A DNA stretch of 38,449 bases from Porphyromonadaceae bacterium (GCA_007280905.1 QYQM01000155.1:1-38449); one strand, 5' to 3'. Shown: positions 24,501 through 33,885, numbered from the stretch's first letter. Numbers and translations are program-made. The notes: generated from the letters alone by a model not told the origin.

Positions 24501-24884
24501 GCCAATCGCATTTATTCTGAAGCCATGTCGATTGCCCAAAACCAGACTACCGAAACTCTTAACCGGTGGACTGGTGAAGGTACGAGCAATACAATGCCCC
24601 GGGCAATTTTCAATGATCCAAACAAGAACACGCGCCCTTCCGACCGATATGTGGAAGACGGTTCATACCTGCGGGTAAAAAACATCACCTTAGGTTATAC
24701 TTTACCTGCTGCCTTGACTAAAAGAGTCCACATGGCTTCGTTAAGGGTATATACTTCCGTAATTAACCTCTATACTTTATCGAAATACTCTGGTTTTGAT
24801 CCCGAAGTCGGCACCAGTGGCATCGACAACAATGTTTACCCGGTTACCTCCACTTTTAGCTTTGGAGTGAACATTGGTTTCTAA
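21549..24884 (+). CDS. susC: SusC/RagA-type TonB-dependent receptor with STN domain
   Basis: This outer-membrane glycan importer has 1111 residues from the preferred ATG; another ATG lies 30 bases further in. It carries a long basic leader and a hydrophobic helix, then an STN domain (V-S-L-R-E-A-F-T-R-I-E-E-K-T-E-Y-K-F), a carboxypeptidase-like CarboxypepD_reg domain (L-T-G-F-V-T-D-A-K-T-D-E-P-I-P-G-V-N), and the SusC signature N-E-V-V-V-V-G-Y-G-T-Q. The plug and a 22-strand barrel follow, ending in G-F. The STN domain implies signalling to the adjacent FecR/ECF pair. SusD follows directly and would form the lid. The ligand is an oligosaccharide, probably alpha-1,6-glucan given the GH66 gene downstream. 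Confidence 0.95.
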   Translation: MNRKNNQFKSMEKKILTGYARHISGRFKMLKIMKVALLLLILGITNVHASVFSQTVNIDLSLSNVSLREAFTRIEEKTEYKFLYRSDLIDINKVTNMEVKGNTTLPKLMTDLLDNSKISYNVVNNNLIILLPKQPQTLTGFVTDAKTDEPIPGVNILIEGTTMGTITSLDGNYIIEIPEGKNILVFSYMGYETQKVTVGGQTRMDVKLVPAVSNLNEVVVVGYGTQRKKDLTGSVSVVSTKGINSLPVPSLSDAIQGRAAGVQVISSGTPGNDATFRIRGVGTINNNDPLLVIDGVPVSSGLNQLNMDDVESIQVLKDASATAIYGSRGANGVVIVTTKRGKGDQSHLTFNYYSGLQKATNMIKMLDASQFAGLHNEIMENAGLAKNPAFSNPVSLGAGTDWLGELFNVAPMQNYSLSYSGNSEKTNYYVSGNYLNQEGIVLNTGYKRYTMQFNSDTKIFDKLKFGNSLTLNNNIRTSGNYNIRNTMVALPTQPILQSDGNYSGPIEQPMWDGDLVNPIGLAKTVDNSTLGYNLIGSIYGELEVLKNLKIKSTFGLQANFWNSRTWLPNYKWNSSINDNSYLYERYNKSYTWVWDNTATYEKVIDKHNFTLMTGMSSQENQYKYLSGSIQSFASNLTQQMDNGTKQPTLGGSSSSWSLVSYMGRANYSYNGRYLLTATLRRDGSSRFGEGNKWGLFPSASLAWRISEEDFMKPLTFINSMKIRAGYGVTGNQEIGNYSFASALQTIRYNFNNTIVNAVVPLMMPNPNVRWEEQKQANIGLDASLFHQRIDITIDGYIKNTDEMLVPMAVPVSTGYSDIVVPYINAGKMENKGIEFAIESRNLTGEFGWNTSFNFSYNQNTVKSLNDTIPMSSGSIGFNYNLALIQAGHPVNVFYGFVTDGIFQTQKEVDNHAVQVPGNDPYNRTSPGDIRFRDLNNDGVINDLDRVFTGNPNPKFIFALNNSFTYKGFDLNVFLVGVAGNKILNANRIYSEAMSIAQNQTTETLNRWTGEGTSNTMPRAIFNDPNKNTRPSDRYVEDGSYLRVKNITLGYTLPAALTKRVHMASLRVYTSVINLYTLSKYSGFDPEVGTSGIDNNVYPVTSTFSFGVNIGF

Positions 24885-24905
24885 TCCTTTAAAATCTATA
24901 CACTT

Positions 24906-26381
24906 ATGAAATTCAAAACATATTTAGCAATAATCCTGATGACCGCTATCGTTTTGTCGTGCGGCAAGGATTTTCTCGAAAAATCTCCTGAATACTCGGT
25001 GAACACCGCGAACTTCTTTCAAACGGAAGAAGATGCAATCGCGGCCATTAACGGGGCTTATCAGCCATTGCAATGGCCTAAACTTTTTAATATGCGCATG
25101 TGGACAACCGACATTATGGCAGGAAACAGCCTTGTTGGTGCAGGTGGAGGTTCTGACGGGCAGGAAACACAGGATGAAGCCAATTTCGTTACAGCGACTG
25201 ACAACCAGGGTGTTCTCGATCTTTGGCGCGGTCCATGGCCGGGCATTCTCCGTTGCAATATCATACTTGAGAAAGTTCCAGGAATGGCCATCAGCGAAGC
25301 AGTTAAGAACAGGGTCCTGGGCGAAGCTTATTTTCTCAGGGCTCATTACTACTTTATTCTGGTTCGCTTCTTCGGTGATGTTCCGCTCGTACTCAAACCC
25401 CTAAACCCGGGTGATGACCTGCGTCCCATGCGCACTCCACAGTCACAGGTTTATGATCAGATCATTGCAGACTTCACCCAGGCCATCAGTTTGCTGCCGA
25501 CTCGCGAAAGCTTCAGTGGTTCTGATCTGGGCCGTGCTTCAAAAGGAGCAGCAGAGGGAATGCTCGCTAAAGTACAACTTACCCTAGGCAACTGGCAGCA
25601 AGCGGTAAACCATTGTGAGGCGGTGAAAACTCTTGGATATGCCCTTAATTCTAATTATGCAAGCAATTTTGACCCTTCAAACAAAAATTCAGAAGAATCA
25701 TTGTTTGAAATACAATACGTGAGCAATGCCGGTCAGGGTTTCTGGTCGAATGAAAACCAGGCTTCGTGGCTGAGTACTTTTACGGGGCCCCGGGGGGCTG
25801 ACATGGTTGCCGGAGGCTGGGGATGGAACCAACCTACGCAGGAGTTTATCAATTCCTATGAATCAGGTGATTTGAGAAAAGATGTTACCGTTTTATACGA
25901 AGGATGTCCTCAGTTTGATGGCAAGGATTATATAAAGTCATATTCCATTACAAACTTTAACCTGCGCAAATTCCTTGTATCTAAATCGGTTTCCGCATCC
26001 TACGACAACAGCCCTATGAATTTCCCTGTGCTGCGTTATGCTGATGTATTGCTGATGAAAGCAGAAGCACTGAATGAACTTGGCAGGACATCGGAAGCCG
26101 AAGTCACGCTAAACGAAGTACGCACCAGGGCCGGATTACCCGAAGTTTCGGGCTTATCGAAAGATGCTTTCCTCGAAAAAGTGCTGCATGAAAGACGAAT
26201 GGAACTGGCTTTCGAAGGACAGTGGTGGTTCGACCTCATTCGAGTGAAAAACGGCCAGTATGGAATCGATTTCCTGAATTCGATCGGAAAATCGAATATA
26301 AGCCAGAAATTTCTGCTTTTCCCGATACCGCAAAAAGAACGTGACTCCAATCCTAATCTTACCCAAAATCCGGGGTATTGA
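24906..26381 (+). CDS. susD: SusD/RagB-family glycan-binding lipoprotein
   Basis: A 491-residue surface lipoprotein with a signal peptide ending in L-S-C-G, followed by the K-D-F-L-E-K-S-P start typical of SusD homologues. N-terminal TPR-like segments (A-Y-F-L-R-A-H-Y-Y-F) precede the C-terminal L-R-Y-A-D-V-L-L-M-K-A-E-A and E-R-R-M-E-L-A-F-E-G...F-D-L-I-R motifs, which define the RagB/SusD family. It starts 21 bases after susC, in the usual order, and should close over SusC as a substrate-binding lid. Ligand-contact residues cannot be assigned from sequence alone. Confidence 0.95.
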   Translation: MKFKTYLAIILMTAIVLSCGKDFLEKSPEYSVNTANFFQTEEDAIAAINGAYQPLQWPKLFNMRMWTTDIMAGNSLVGAGGGSDGQETQDEANFVTATDNQGVLDLWRGPWPGILRCNIILEKVPGMAISEAVKNRVLGEAYFLRAHYYFILVRFFGDVPLVLKPLNPGDDLRPMRTPQSQVYDQIIADFTQAISLLPTRESFSGSDLGRASKGAAEGMLAKVQLTLGNWQQAVNHCEAVKTLGYALNSNYASNFDPSNKNSEESLFEIQYVSNAGQGFWSNENQASWLSTFTGPRGADMVAGGWGWNQPTQEFINSYESGDLRKDVTVLYEGCPQFDGKDYIKSYSITNFNLRKFLVSKSVSASYDNSPMNFPVLRYADVLLMKAEALNELGRTSEAEVTLNEVRTRAGLPEVSGLSKDAFLEKVLHERRMELAFEGQWWFDLIRVKNGQYGIDFLNSIGKSNISQKFLLFPIPQKERDSNPNLTQNPGY

Positions 26382-26430
26382 TCATATGGACAGGTTTAAC
26401 CTAAATTTCACAAGAAAAATATCGAACGAG

Positions 26431-27840
26431 ATGAAAACATACAGTATTTTCCCAATTATGCTCGCGGGAATGATGATCTTCCTTCTGTCGTGCCAGAAAG
26501 AGGAGGACAACAATATAAAACTGGCAGGTGATTTGTCGCTTTCGGCATCATCTGACGATATCGTGCTGATTCAGAAAAATGATAAAAACAACGCTGTCAC
26601 CCTAAGTTGGACTACCGGAACAAATAACGGGACTGGCGCTTCCATTTCCTATATTCTGCAGGCTGACAAGGGAGGAAATAATTTTGCCAATGCCCATGTT
26701 TTCAATATGGGTAAAGCCGTTTACGCTAAAGCATTTACCGTTGCCGATCTGAACAAGAGCCTGCTCGAGGATTACGAATTTGTTGCCGGTACGGCTTCGA
26801 ACCTCCAAACGCGTGTGATAGCCACTATTCATTCATCCCCTGTAGCATACGATACTTCGCAGGTGATAACCATCAAGGTAATACCTTACGAGCCAGTTAA
26901 CACTACCTTGTACCTGATTGGTGATGCCTCGCCAAACAAGTGGGACGCAAACAAAGCAATTGCCCTGACACCCGACATCGACAATCCGACCATTTTTGTT
27001 TTCAGAGGTGGATTAGGAACAGGTAGTTATAATTTCATTACTACATTGGGGCAGTTCCTGCCATCCTACAACCGCGGTGCAGACGACAATCACATTGTTT
27101 ATCGTACCAGCAATGACCAACCCGATGATAAATTTACCGTCACAGAGGCCGGGATATACAAGATCACAGTAAGTTTGCTCGATCTAACCATTTCTGCAGT
27201 CAAACTCGACCAGCCTCCTTACGATCATATTTATATGGTAGGCGATGCAACTCCTAATGGCTGGGATATTGCCACTGCTACTGAACTCGCCCAGGATCGG
27301 GATAATCCTTACGTCTTCACCTACATGGGAGTGATGAAAGCCGGCGATTTCAAATTCCCTGTTAACCGGAACACCGACTGGGGCCAGGATATGTACATGA
27401 AACTGAGCGATTCCACTATGTATCTGCACCGTGGAGGAGAATCTGATGATAATAAATGGACAATCGCGAAAAAGGGTCATTACATCATCAAACTTAACCT
27501 TCTCGACAACACGCTATCCATGACCAGAACTAAGCTTTTCATGGTTGGAAGCGCCACTCCGATAGGTTGGAGTATCGACCAGGCCATTGAACTGCCCGAA
27601 GATGGTACCGATGGATGCATCTTTACTTACACAGGCCCCATGATATCAGGCGAATTCAAATTCCCGGTGAACCGCAATACCGACTGGGGACAGGATATGT
27701 ACATGCGGGTGGACGATTCCAATATGTACAGGCACGTAGGCGGAGCCTCTGATGATAATAAATGGAATATCTCTTCTGGTGGTAATTATGCGATCGTGGC
27801 TAACATTGAGACTTTGACTATTAGTATAGTGAAACAATAA
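26431..27840 (+). CDS. SusE/SusF-like surface lipoprotein with three tandem modules
   Basis: A 469-residue lipoprotein with lipobox L-L-S-C near residue 21. A SusE-type Ig-like domain (S-A-S-S-D-D-I-V-L-I-Q-K) is followed by three tandem modules of about 100 residues starting near 160, 267 and 369. Each opens with (Y/F)-x-(I/V)-G-x-A-(T/S)-P-x-x-W and binds sugars in SusE/SusF homologues. The last two modules are very similar to each other, down to F-K-F-P-V-N-R-N-T-D-W-G-Q-D-M-Y-M, pointing to a recent duplication. The first is more divergent. I prefer the ATG at 26431, which begins a proper signal peptide. Earlier ATGs overlap or abut susD. Confidence 0.87.
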   Translation: MKTYSIFPIMLAGMMIFLLSCQKEEDNNIKLAGDLSLSASSDDIVLIQKNDKNNAVTLSWTTGTNNGTGASISYILQADKGGNNFANAHVFNMGKAVYAKAFTVADLNKSLLEDYEFVAGTASNLQTRVIATIHSSPVAYDTSQVITIKVIPYEPVNTTLYLIGDASPNKWDANKAIALTPDIDNPTIFVFRGGLGTGSYNFITTLGQFLPSYNRGADDNHIVYRTSNDQPDDKFTVTEAGIYKITVSLLDLTISAVKLDQPPYDHIYMVGDATPNGWDIATATELAQDRDNPYVFTYMGVMKAGDFKFPVNRNTDWGQDMYMKLSDSTMYLHRGGESDDNKWTIAKKGHYIIKLNLLDNTLSMTRTKLFMVGSATPIGWSIDQAIELPEDGTDGCIFTYTGPMISGEFKFPVNRNTDWGQDMYMRVDDSNMYRHVGGASDDNKWNISSGGNYAIVANIETLTISIVKQ

Positions 27841-27861
27841 TGATGTTTATTTGGTTGAAAG

Positions 27862-27891
27862 GGCTGTTACCTATTCCGGCAGCCTTTTTTT
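27862..27891 (+). terminator. Rho-independent terminator after the SusCDE genes
   Basis: GGCTG (27862-27866) pairs with CAGCC (27880-27884), with an inner CC/GG pair possible, and is followed by seven T residues. It lies 21 bases after the SusE stop and ends the transport operon before the GH66 gene. Confidence 0.75.
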
Positions 27892-27929
27892 CTTTCAGTC
27901 CTTAACAACAGTTCTGAATGCTCTAATAC

Positions 27930-29687
27930 ATGAAAATAATTCTAACGATTTTTTTCTATCTCTGCTTTGTAACGATGCTCCAGTGGTGCAATAAAAATGA
28001 TTCAGATACGCCATCAGTTTCAACCATTACGTCAGTGAAGATCATTACCGATAAGGCCTGTTACAGCCCCGGTGGGCACGTTACTTTCACCATTGATAAC
28101 GCCATTCAGGAAACTGTAAAGGTACGGTATCGGCACCTGACTGAAGTGGTTGGTGAAACTGAATTGACTGGAACAACCTGGAGTTGGACCGCACCGTCGG
28201 CTGATTTCACCGGCTATCTGGTCGATATTTACAAAATGAATGATGATGGAACGGAGCATCTGTATGGAAGTATTGCTGTAGATGTTTCATCGGATTGGGT
28301 GCGCTTTCCGCGATATGGGTTTCTTTCAAAATACCCGCAACTCACCGAGGCATCTATCAAATATGTGATCAGCGACCTGGCGAGGTATCATATCAATGGC
28401 CTTCAGTTCTACGACTGGCATTATGCACACCATAAGCCCCTATCCGGTACGCCAACAAATCCGGACCAGGTGTGGAAAGATATTGCCAACCGCGACACTT
28501 ATTTCAGCACTGTGAAATCGTATATCGACATGGCTCATTCGTATAATATGAAGGCTATGTTTTACAACCTTGCTTATGGCGCGCTGAGCAATGCCGAATC
28601 CGACGGCGTTTCTGATCAATGGTACATGTATACCGATGCTTCACACACGAATAAAGACCGTCTTGATTTACCTGCTCCCATGTTCAAAAGTAAAATCTGG
28701 CTGCTCGACCCATCGAATACCGGCTGGCAGCAATATATTGCTTCTCAGAATCGCGACGTTTATCAGGTCTTGAATTTCGACGGCTACCATATCGACCAGA
28801 TGGGCAACCTGAACCATACGCTTTACAGTTATTCAGGCCAGGTTATTGACCTGCAGGCATCTTTCGGCAGTTTTATCAGGACCGTGAAATCCGATCAGCC
28901 AGGCAAAAAGTTGGTAATGAATGCTGTAAATCAATATGGGCAGCAATATATTGCCCAATCTCCGGTCGATTTCCTGTATTCAGAGGTTTGGGGGCCAAAT
29001 GACGGCTACAAAGACCTGGCGGTGGTCATTAACGATAACAATACGATTAGCGAAAATACTAAAAACACTGTGCTGGCAGCTTATATGAATTATGACCTCG
29101 CCAATTCGACAGGATTTTTCAATACACCCGGTGTTTTACTGACCAATGCCGTAATTTTTTCGTTTGGCGGTTCGCACCTGGAACTTGGCGAACATATGCT
29201 TTGCAAAGAGTATTTCCCGAATAGTAATCTGCAAATGCGAGGTGACCTCAGGGATGCTATGATCAGTTATTATGATTTCCTGGTAGCCTATGAAAACCTG
29301 TTGCGCGATGGAGGTACAATCAACTCCCCCGATTTGAGCTGCTATTCGATTCAGATGCCAATTAATAACTGGCCACCACAAAGCGGCAAAGTGTCAGTTA
29401 CAGGGCGCGACATGGATAAAATGCAGGTAATCCACCTTATTAATTTCTCAAGCGCCACATCCCTGTTTTGGCGCGATAACTCCGGAACTCAGGCCGTTCC
29501 CGGCACATTTAGAAAGGTAAAAATGATTTTCAAAACTGATAAGACCGTGAAAAAGGTTTGGGTGGCATCACCTGATCTCAATTCCGGCACACCCGAAGAA
29601 CTGGATATTTCATCAGGAGCAGGATCAGTTTCTTTCACTCTGCCTGAGTTGAAGTACTGGGATATGATTGTGGTTGAATATCAATGA
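27930..29687 (+). CDS. GH66 family dextranase-like endo-alpha-1,6-glucanase
   Basis: A 585-residue lipoprotein with a lipobox-like L-Q-W-C (Cys20). An N-terminal Ig-like domain of about 110 residues leads into a TIM barrel beginning R-Y-G-F-L-S-K-Y-P. The catalytic residues expected for GH66 are visible: Asp in F-D-G-Y-H-I-D-Q-M-G (Asp284 or Asp289) as nucleophile, and Glu352 in Y-S-E-V-W-G as acid/base. GH66 enzymes cut dextran, and some form cyclic isomaltooligosaccharides. Placed just after SusCDE, it is the best clue to the substrate of this locus. A cyclising versus hydrolytic mode cannot be read; no inserted CBM35 is evident, which favours plain hydrolysis. Confidence 0.88.
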   Translation: MKIILTIFFYLCFVTMLQWCNKNDSDTPSVSTITSVKIITDKACYSPGGHVTFTIDNAIQETVKVRYRHLTEVVGETELTGTTWSWTAPSADFTGYLVDIYKMNDDGTEHLYGSIAVDVSSDWVRFPRYGFLSKYPQLTEASIKYVISDLARYHINGLQFYDWHYAHHKPLSGTPTNPDQVWKDIANRDTYFSTVKSYIDMAHSYNMKAMFYNLAYGALSNAESDGVSDQWYMYTDASHTNKDRLDLPAPMFKSKIWLLDPSNTGWQQYIASQNRDVYQVLNFDGYHIDQMGNLNHTLYSYSGQVIDLQASFGSFIRTVKSDQPGKKLVMNAVNQYGQQYIAQSPVDFLYSEVWGPNDGYKDLAVVINDNNTISENTKNTVLAAYMNYDLANSTGFFNTPGVLLTNAVIFSFGGSHLELGEHMLCKEYFPNSNLQMRGDLRDAMISYYDFLVAYENLLRDGGTINSPDLSCYSIQMPINNWPPQSGKVSVTGRDMDKMQVIHLINFSSATSLFWRDNSGTQAVPGTFRKVKMIFKTDKTVKKVWVASPDLNSGTPEELDISSGAGSVSFTLPELKYWDMIVVEYQ

Positions 29688-29789
29688 TGTGACTTCCCCT
29701 TTAATTAATAAGTAAAAAACAGACTGCAATTCTATTTCATCCGGTTCAGCAAGTATTTCAGAAGAAGAATCCTTCGAAAACCTTTAACC

Positions 29790-31131
29790 ATGCGACGATT
29801 CAACATACTATTGATATGCCAGTTTATTGCCCTGGCAGCGGTTATTGCCCAGCCAACAGGCATAACCAGTCTGACCGCAGGTGAATGTCTGTCATATACG
29901 GCATCCGAGAACCAGGTTGTTTTTCATTGCAGTAATAAAGTGAACATCCTGTTGAAAGAATGCAGCCAGGGAATTATCAAATTATGGTATGAGCAGGGCG
30001 ATTTCGTACGCAATAATGAGTCATTTGCTGTGATCAACGAGGAAATTGAGAAAACCGGTAAACTGAATATTTCTGAGCTTCCACAGAGTTATGAGATATA
30101 CACTGGTGAACTGATTATAAGGATAAATAAAAACCCGTTTCAGATCAGGTTTTATGACAAATATCAGAAATTACTTCTCGAAGATTATACTGACAAAGGT
30201 TATGTGAAAGATTCCGTGAGGCAGGCCTCATACAAAACCCTGCTATGGCGTATATGAAGACCCTTTGTATAAAAGCATCCCATTCTTTATGAGTAATTAC
30301 GGCTACGGGATTTTCTTTGATAACACTTTTAAATCTACATTTAAATTAGGAAGTGAATCCAAGGATTTTTACTCGTTCGAAGCACCCGGAGGTGAAATGG
30401 AGTACTATTTCATCTTTGGACCTTCGTACAAACAAATTATTGAACGGTATGCCTGTTTAACAGGAAAACCCATTATGCCCCCCGCATGGGCGCTTGGATT
30501 TTCGCAATGCCGTGGGCTTTATACCAACGAAAAGTTAGTCCGCGAAGTGGCTTCAGAATTCCGGAAGCGGCAAATTCCTTGTGATATCATCTACCAGGAT
30601 ATTGGCTGGACTCAAAACCTGCAGGATTTTGAATGGAGAACGGATCGTTATGATAATCCTGAAAAGATGCTTGCTGATCTGGCCAGTGAGGGTTTCAAGG
30701 TAATTGTATCGCAGGATCCGGTTATTTCACAGAAGAATAAAAAGCAATGGAGGGAAGCAGATTCGCTTGGGTATTTTATAACAGATGTACGCACAGGTAA
30801 AACGTACGATATGCCCTTGCCATGGGGAGGAAATTGTGGCGTGGTCGACTTTACCAAACCCGGGGCAGCCGACTGGTGGGGCATGTATCAGCAGAAACCA
30901 ATTGATGACGGAGTTCGGGGATTTTGGACAGATATGGGTGAACCGGCATGGAGCAATGAAGAAAACACTGAACGTTTGTTTATGAAGCATCAGTTGGGAA
31001 TGCACAACGAAATTCATAATGTGTACGGCCTCACCTGGGATAAAGCAGTAACCCAACAGTTTGAAAAACGCAATCCCTATACCCGTATTTTCCAGATGAC
31101 CCGCACCGGTTATGCCGGAATGGGTATTTAA
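29790..31131 (+). pseudogene. GH31 family alpha-glucosidase, internally deleted and truncated
   Basis: Residues of the first frame (29790-30257) form a signal peptide and the N-terminal beta-sandwich of a GH31 enzyme. Near 30240 the sequence jumps: the codons from about 30243 read Y-G-V-Y-E-D-P-L-Y-K-S-I-P-F-F in the frame of the second segment. The conserved G-x-G-E-K-T-G...W-N-T-D block that should precede this is missing, and the frame is shifted. The second part (to 31131) keeps the catalytic barrel start and the nucleophile motif F-W-T-D-M-G-E-P (Asp at 30931). It stops right after R-T-G-Y-A-G-M, losing the acid/base region and the C-terminal domains. The gene is inactive. Its original role was probably cleavage of isomaltooligosaccharides. 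Confidence 0.88.
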
Positions 31132-31194
31132 TAAGAGTATTCACTGGCAACAATGAATGCTATACACAAAAAGTGATAATTAACTGATAATCTA

Positions 31195-33885
31195 ATGCGG
31201 ATGAAACCCAAAAATCTATTTCTAACAGCGATAGCCTGTGGTCTGCAAACGATTGCAACGGCGCAAACCAATGAGAATCTGATTTACAAGTCTGATGCGT
31301 ACTGCATTTTCACAAACCGGGTGGAGCAAGCCGATTTCAAGGCGATAGTGCTATCGCCGACCAAAATGACCTCCAACTACAGAAGCCCGGATGCTCATAA
31401 GTTTAGTCCCATTGTCCGTTTCAAATTCAGCATCAATAGCCGCGACAATGAAATGCATTCGGGTATGGATCATTTTGTTAATTTACAGCCTGTTAACGGA
31501 ATAGTTGACAAACACATTATTAAATTTGGTACACAGTACATTGATACTGCGAATATTCCAATAAAACAGCTTCCTGTTGATACTAAATGGACAGTAAAAC
31601 TCGACCTGCGCGATGTGCAAAAAGCATTCAAAGAAAAAGGTTTTTACACACTTTTTAATGGAAACAAAATTTATCAAGCAGATTTTAAAGGTGTATACAT
31701 TGCAGGTGGTGCAGAGCCTTTATCGTGGGATTTCGAAAACCTGCACAATGCACCATCTTACGAACTGACCGATAACGACCGCGATGGGATATTTGAAGTA
31801 ACGCTTGTGATGAATCCTCACAAAGAAGAAGCTTCTATTGCCACATGGAAACTAAGCTCTGATATTTCGGCCTTCCCTGGTTTTCATTCGGACCAGGCAC
31901 TTTCCGAGGCACTTTACAACCTTTCACTCGAGGAAATGCTGAAAGACATTCGTCCCGATGGCGCTTATATGGCCGGTGAAAAATGGGAAGGGGTGTGGAC
32001 ACGTGATATAAGTTATGCCATACATCTGACTTTAGCTGCCATTCAACCGGAAGTGGCCAAAAAAAGCCTCATGTATAAGGTAAAGAACAAACGAATTATT
32101 CAGGATACCGGTTCGGGTGGATCGTGGCCCGTTTCGACCGACCGCACCGTGTGGGCAATCGCCGCATGGGATATATATAAGGTTACCGGCGACAACGAAT
32201 GGCTCAGGCAAAGTTTTGAAATAATCCGAAACACCTGGACTGACGACATAAAAACTGCATACAATGCCGAAACCGGGTTGTATTACGGGGAATCTTCATT
32301 CCTCGACTGGCGCGAGCAAACCTATCCAAAATGGATGGAGCCCATCGATATTTACAAATCGCAGAATTTAGGAACCAATGCCATTCATTATGAGGTTGCT
32401 AATATTTTGGCACAAATGGCCGGAGTTTTAGGAAAACCTTCAAACGAATTTCTGCAGGTAGCTGCAAACGTGAATGCCGGAATGGATAAATGGCTCTGGT
32501 TACCCGATAAAGGCTATTACGGCCAATATAACTATGGTGGAAACTTCAAGATAACTTCACCGCGCAGCGAAGCACTGGGCGAGGCACTTACTGTACTTTT
32601 TGGGATCGCCGGCCCGAAAAGGCAGAAAAGCATCGTAAGCTCAACCCCGGTGACAGCATTCGGAATTCCTTGCATTTTTCCGCAAATCCAACAGATACAG
32701 CCTTATCACAATGATGCAATATGGCCTTTTGTACAAGCTTACTGGGCGCTTGCCTCGGCCAAAACCGGTAACGAAGAAGCCGTGTTGCAGAGCATCGCAG
32801 CCATTTATAGGCAAGCAGCATTGTTCCTTACTAATAAGGAAAACTTTGTTGCAAGCACCGGCGATTACAAAGGGACAGCCATAAATTCGAACCGCCAGTT
32901 GTGGAGTGTTGCGGCAAACCTGGCCTTGGTTTACAGACTATTTTTTGGAATGGATTTTCAGCCCGAAGGCCTTTATTTTCATCCGTTTATTCCTGAAACA
33001 TTTAAAGGAGAAAAAGAACTCTCAAGTTTCAGATACCGCGATGCAATCCTTGATATTAAAATTTCCGGTTCAGGAAATCATCTTCAATCGTTTAAAATTG
33101 ACGGCAAAACTGTTGCTAAGACATTCATTCCGGCAAACCTGAAGGGAAAACATACCATTGTGATGGTTCTCGACGGAAAATCATTGGCCAAACAACCGAT
33201 TAATATGCAAAATGTCGACTATTCCCTTCCTACTCCTGTTTATAACGTTATTGCAGATAAGTTGCACTTCCCAACAACCGATGTGATTCAGAAATATATC
33301 GTTTACCGTAATGGCAGAAAGTTCATTGAGGCTTCTGGAAACCAGGTATCCCTGCCAGTTGATGATTATTATGCCGAGTATATGGTGACAGCCGTTGACA
33401 AATCTGGGTACGAAACATTTTCACCTAAACCATTGAAAAGGATCTCTGATAAAAATGAATGGCAGTTTGAAGCTGAACAGTTTGCCGATGTCTCATCATT
33501 GGCTTATAAAGGCTTTTCCGGAAGTGGATTTGTGGAATTGACCATTGAAAAGAATACTTCGTTCCCAATTACCCTGCAGGTTGAATCTGAAGGCGATTAC
33601 CTCATTTCATTCCGGTACTCAAATGGATCAGGCCCAGTTAACACCGATAACAAATGCGCAATACGCTCCTTATTTTGCAATGGGGCTGAAATCGGCGCGA
33701 TAGTGATGCCACAACGCGGAAAGGACGAATGGTCGAATTGGGGAGACAGCAATGCTTTACGTGTACATTTACCTGCCGGCAGCCAGCATCTTTCTCTGGA
33801 TCTGGTGCTTCCTCAGAATCAAAATATGAATGGTGAGGTTAACTCAGTTATGATTGATGCGATCTTGATGATAAAATCTCAGTAG
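31195..33885 (+). CDS. Six-hairpin (alpha/alpha)6 glycosidase with C-terminal carbohydrate-binding-like domain
   Basis: An 896-residue secreted protein with a signal peptide ending near T-A-Q. After an N-terminal beta domain of about 215 residues, an (alpha/alpha)6 barrel contains E-K-W-E-G-V-W-T-R-D-I-S-Y-A, W-P-V-S-T-D-R-T-V-W-A, E-S-S-F-L-D-W-R-E-Q, and the Q-P-Y-H-N-D-A-I-W-P-F-V-Q-A-Y segment. These resemble glycogen-debranching and glucoamylase-like clan members, with several candidate acidic residues (for example in T-R-D, F-L-D-W-R-E and H-N-D). I cannot assign a CAZy family. The last 130 residues form a CBM6/35-like beta domain (F-E-A-E-Q-F-A-D...D-A-I-L-M). It may act on oligosaccharides left by the GH66 enzyme. 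Confidence 0.75.
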   Translation: MRMKPKNLFLTAIACGLQTIATAQTNENLIYKSDAYCIFTNRVEQADFKAIVLSPTKMTSNYRSPDAHKFSPIVRFKFSINSRDNEMHSGMDHFVNLQPVNGIVDKHIIKFGTQYIDTANIPIKQLPVDTKWTVKLDLRDVQKAFKEKGFYTLFNGNKIYQADFKGVYIAGGAEPLSWDFENLHNAPSYELTDNDRDGIFEVTLVMNPHKEEASIATWKLSSDISAFPGFHSDQALSEALYNLSLEEMLKDIRPDGAYMAGEKWEGVWTRDISYAIHLTLAAIQPEVAKKSLMYKVKNKRIIQDTGSGGSWPVSTDRTVWAIAAWDIYKVTGDNEWLRQSFEIIRNTWTDDIKTAYNAETGLYYGESSFLDWREQTYPKWMEPIDIYKSQNLGTNAIHYEVANILAQMAGVLGKPSNEFLQVAANVNAGMDKWLWLPDKGYYGQYNYGGNFKITSPRSEALGEALTVLFGIAGPKRQKSIVSSTPVTAFGIPCIFPQIQQIQPYHNDAIWPFVQAYWALASAKTGNEEAVLQSIAAIYRQAALFLTNKENFVASTGDYKGTAINSNRQLWSVAANLALVYRLFFGMDFQPEGLYFHPFIPETFKGEKELSSFRYRDAILDIKISGSGNHLQSFKIDGKTVAKTFIPANLKGKHTIVMVLDGKSLAKQPINMQNVDYSLPTPVYNVIADKLHFPTTDVIQKYIVYRNGRKFIEASGNQVSLPVDDYYAEYMVTAVDKSGYETFSPKPLKRISDKNEWQFEAEQFADVSSLAYKGFSGSGFVELTIEKNTSFPITLQVESEGDYLISFRYSNGSGPVNTDNKCAIRSLFCNGAEIGAIVMPQRGKDEWSNWGDSNALRVHLPAGSQHLSLDLVLPQNQNMNGEVNSVMIDAILMIKSQ

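Noticed and set aside
24924-25346. 140-residue minus-strand ORF inside susD
   Set aside because: It lies fully antisense to a strongly supported SusD gene and has no family motif.
26154-26350. Possible overlap of the SusE gene with susD using the upstream ATG near 26341
   Set aside because: The ATG at 26431 begins a proper lipoprotein signal. The longer start would bury it behind 30 non-signal residues.
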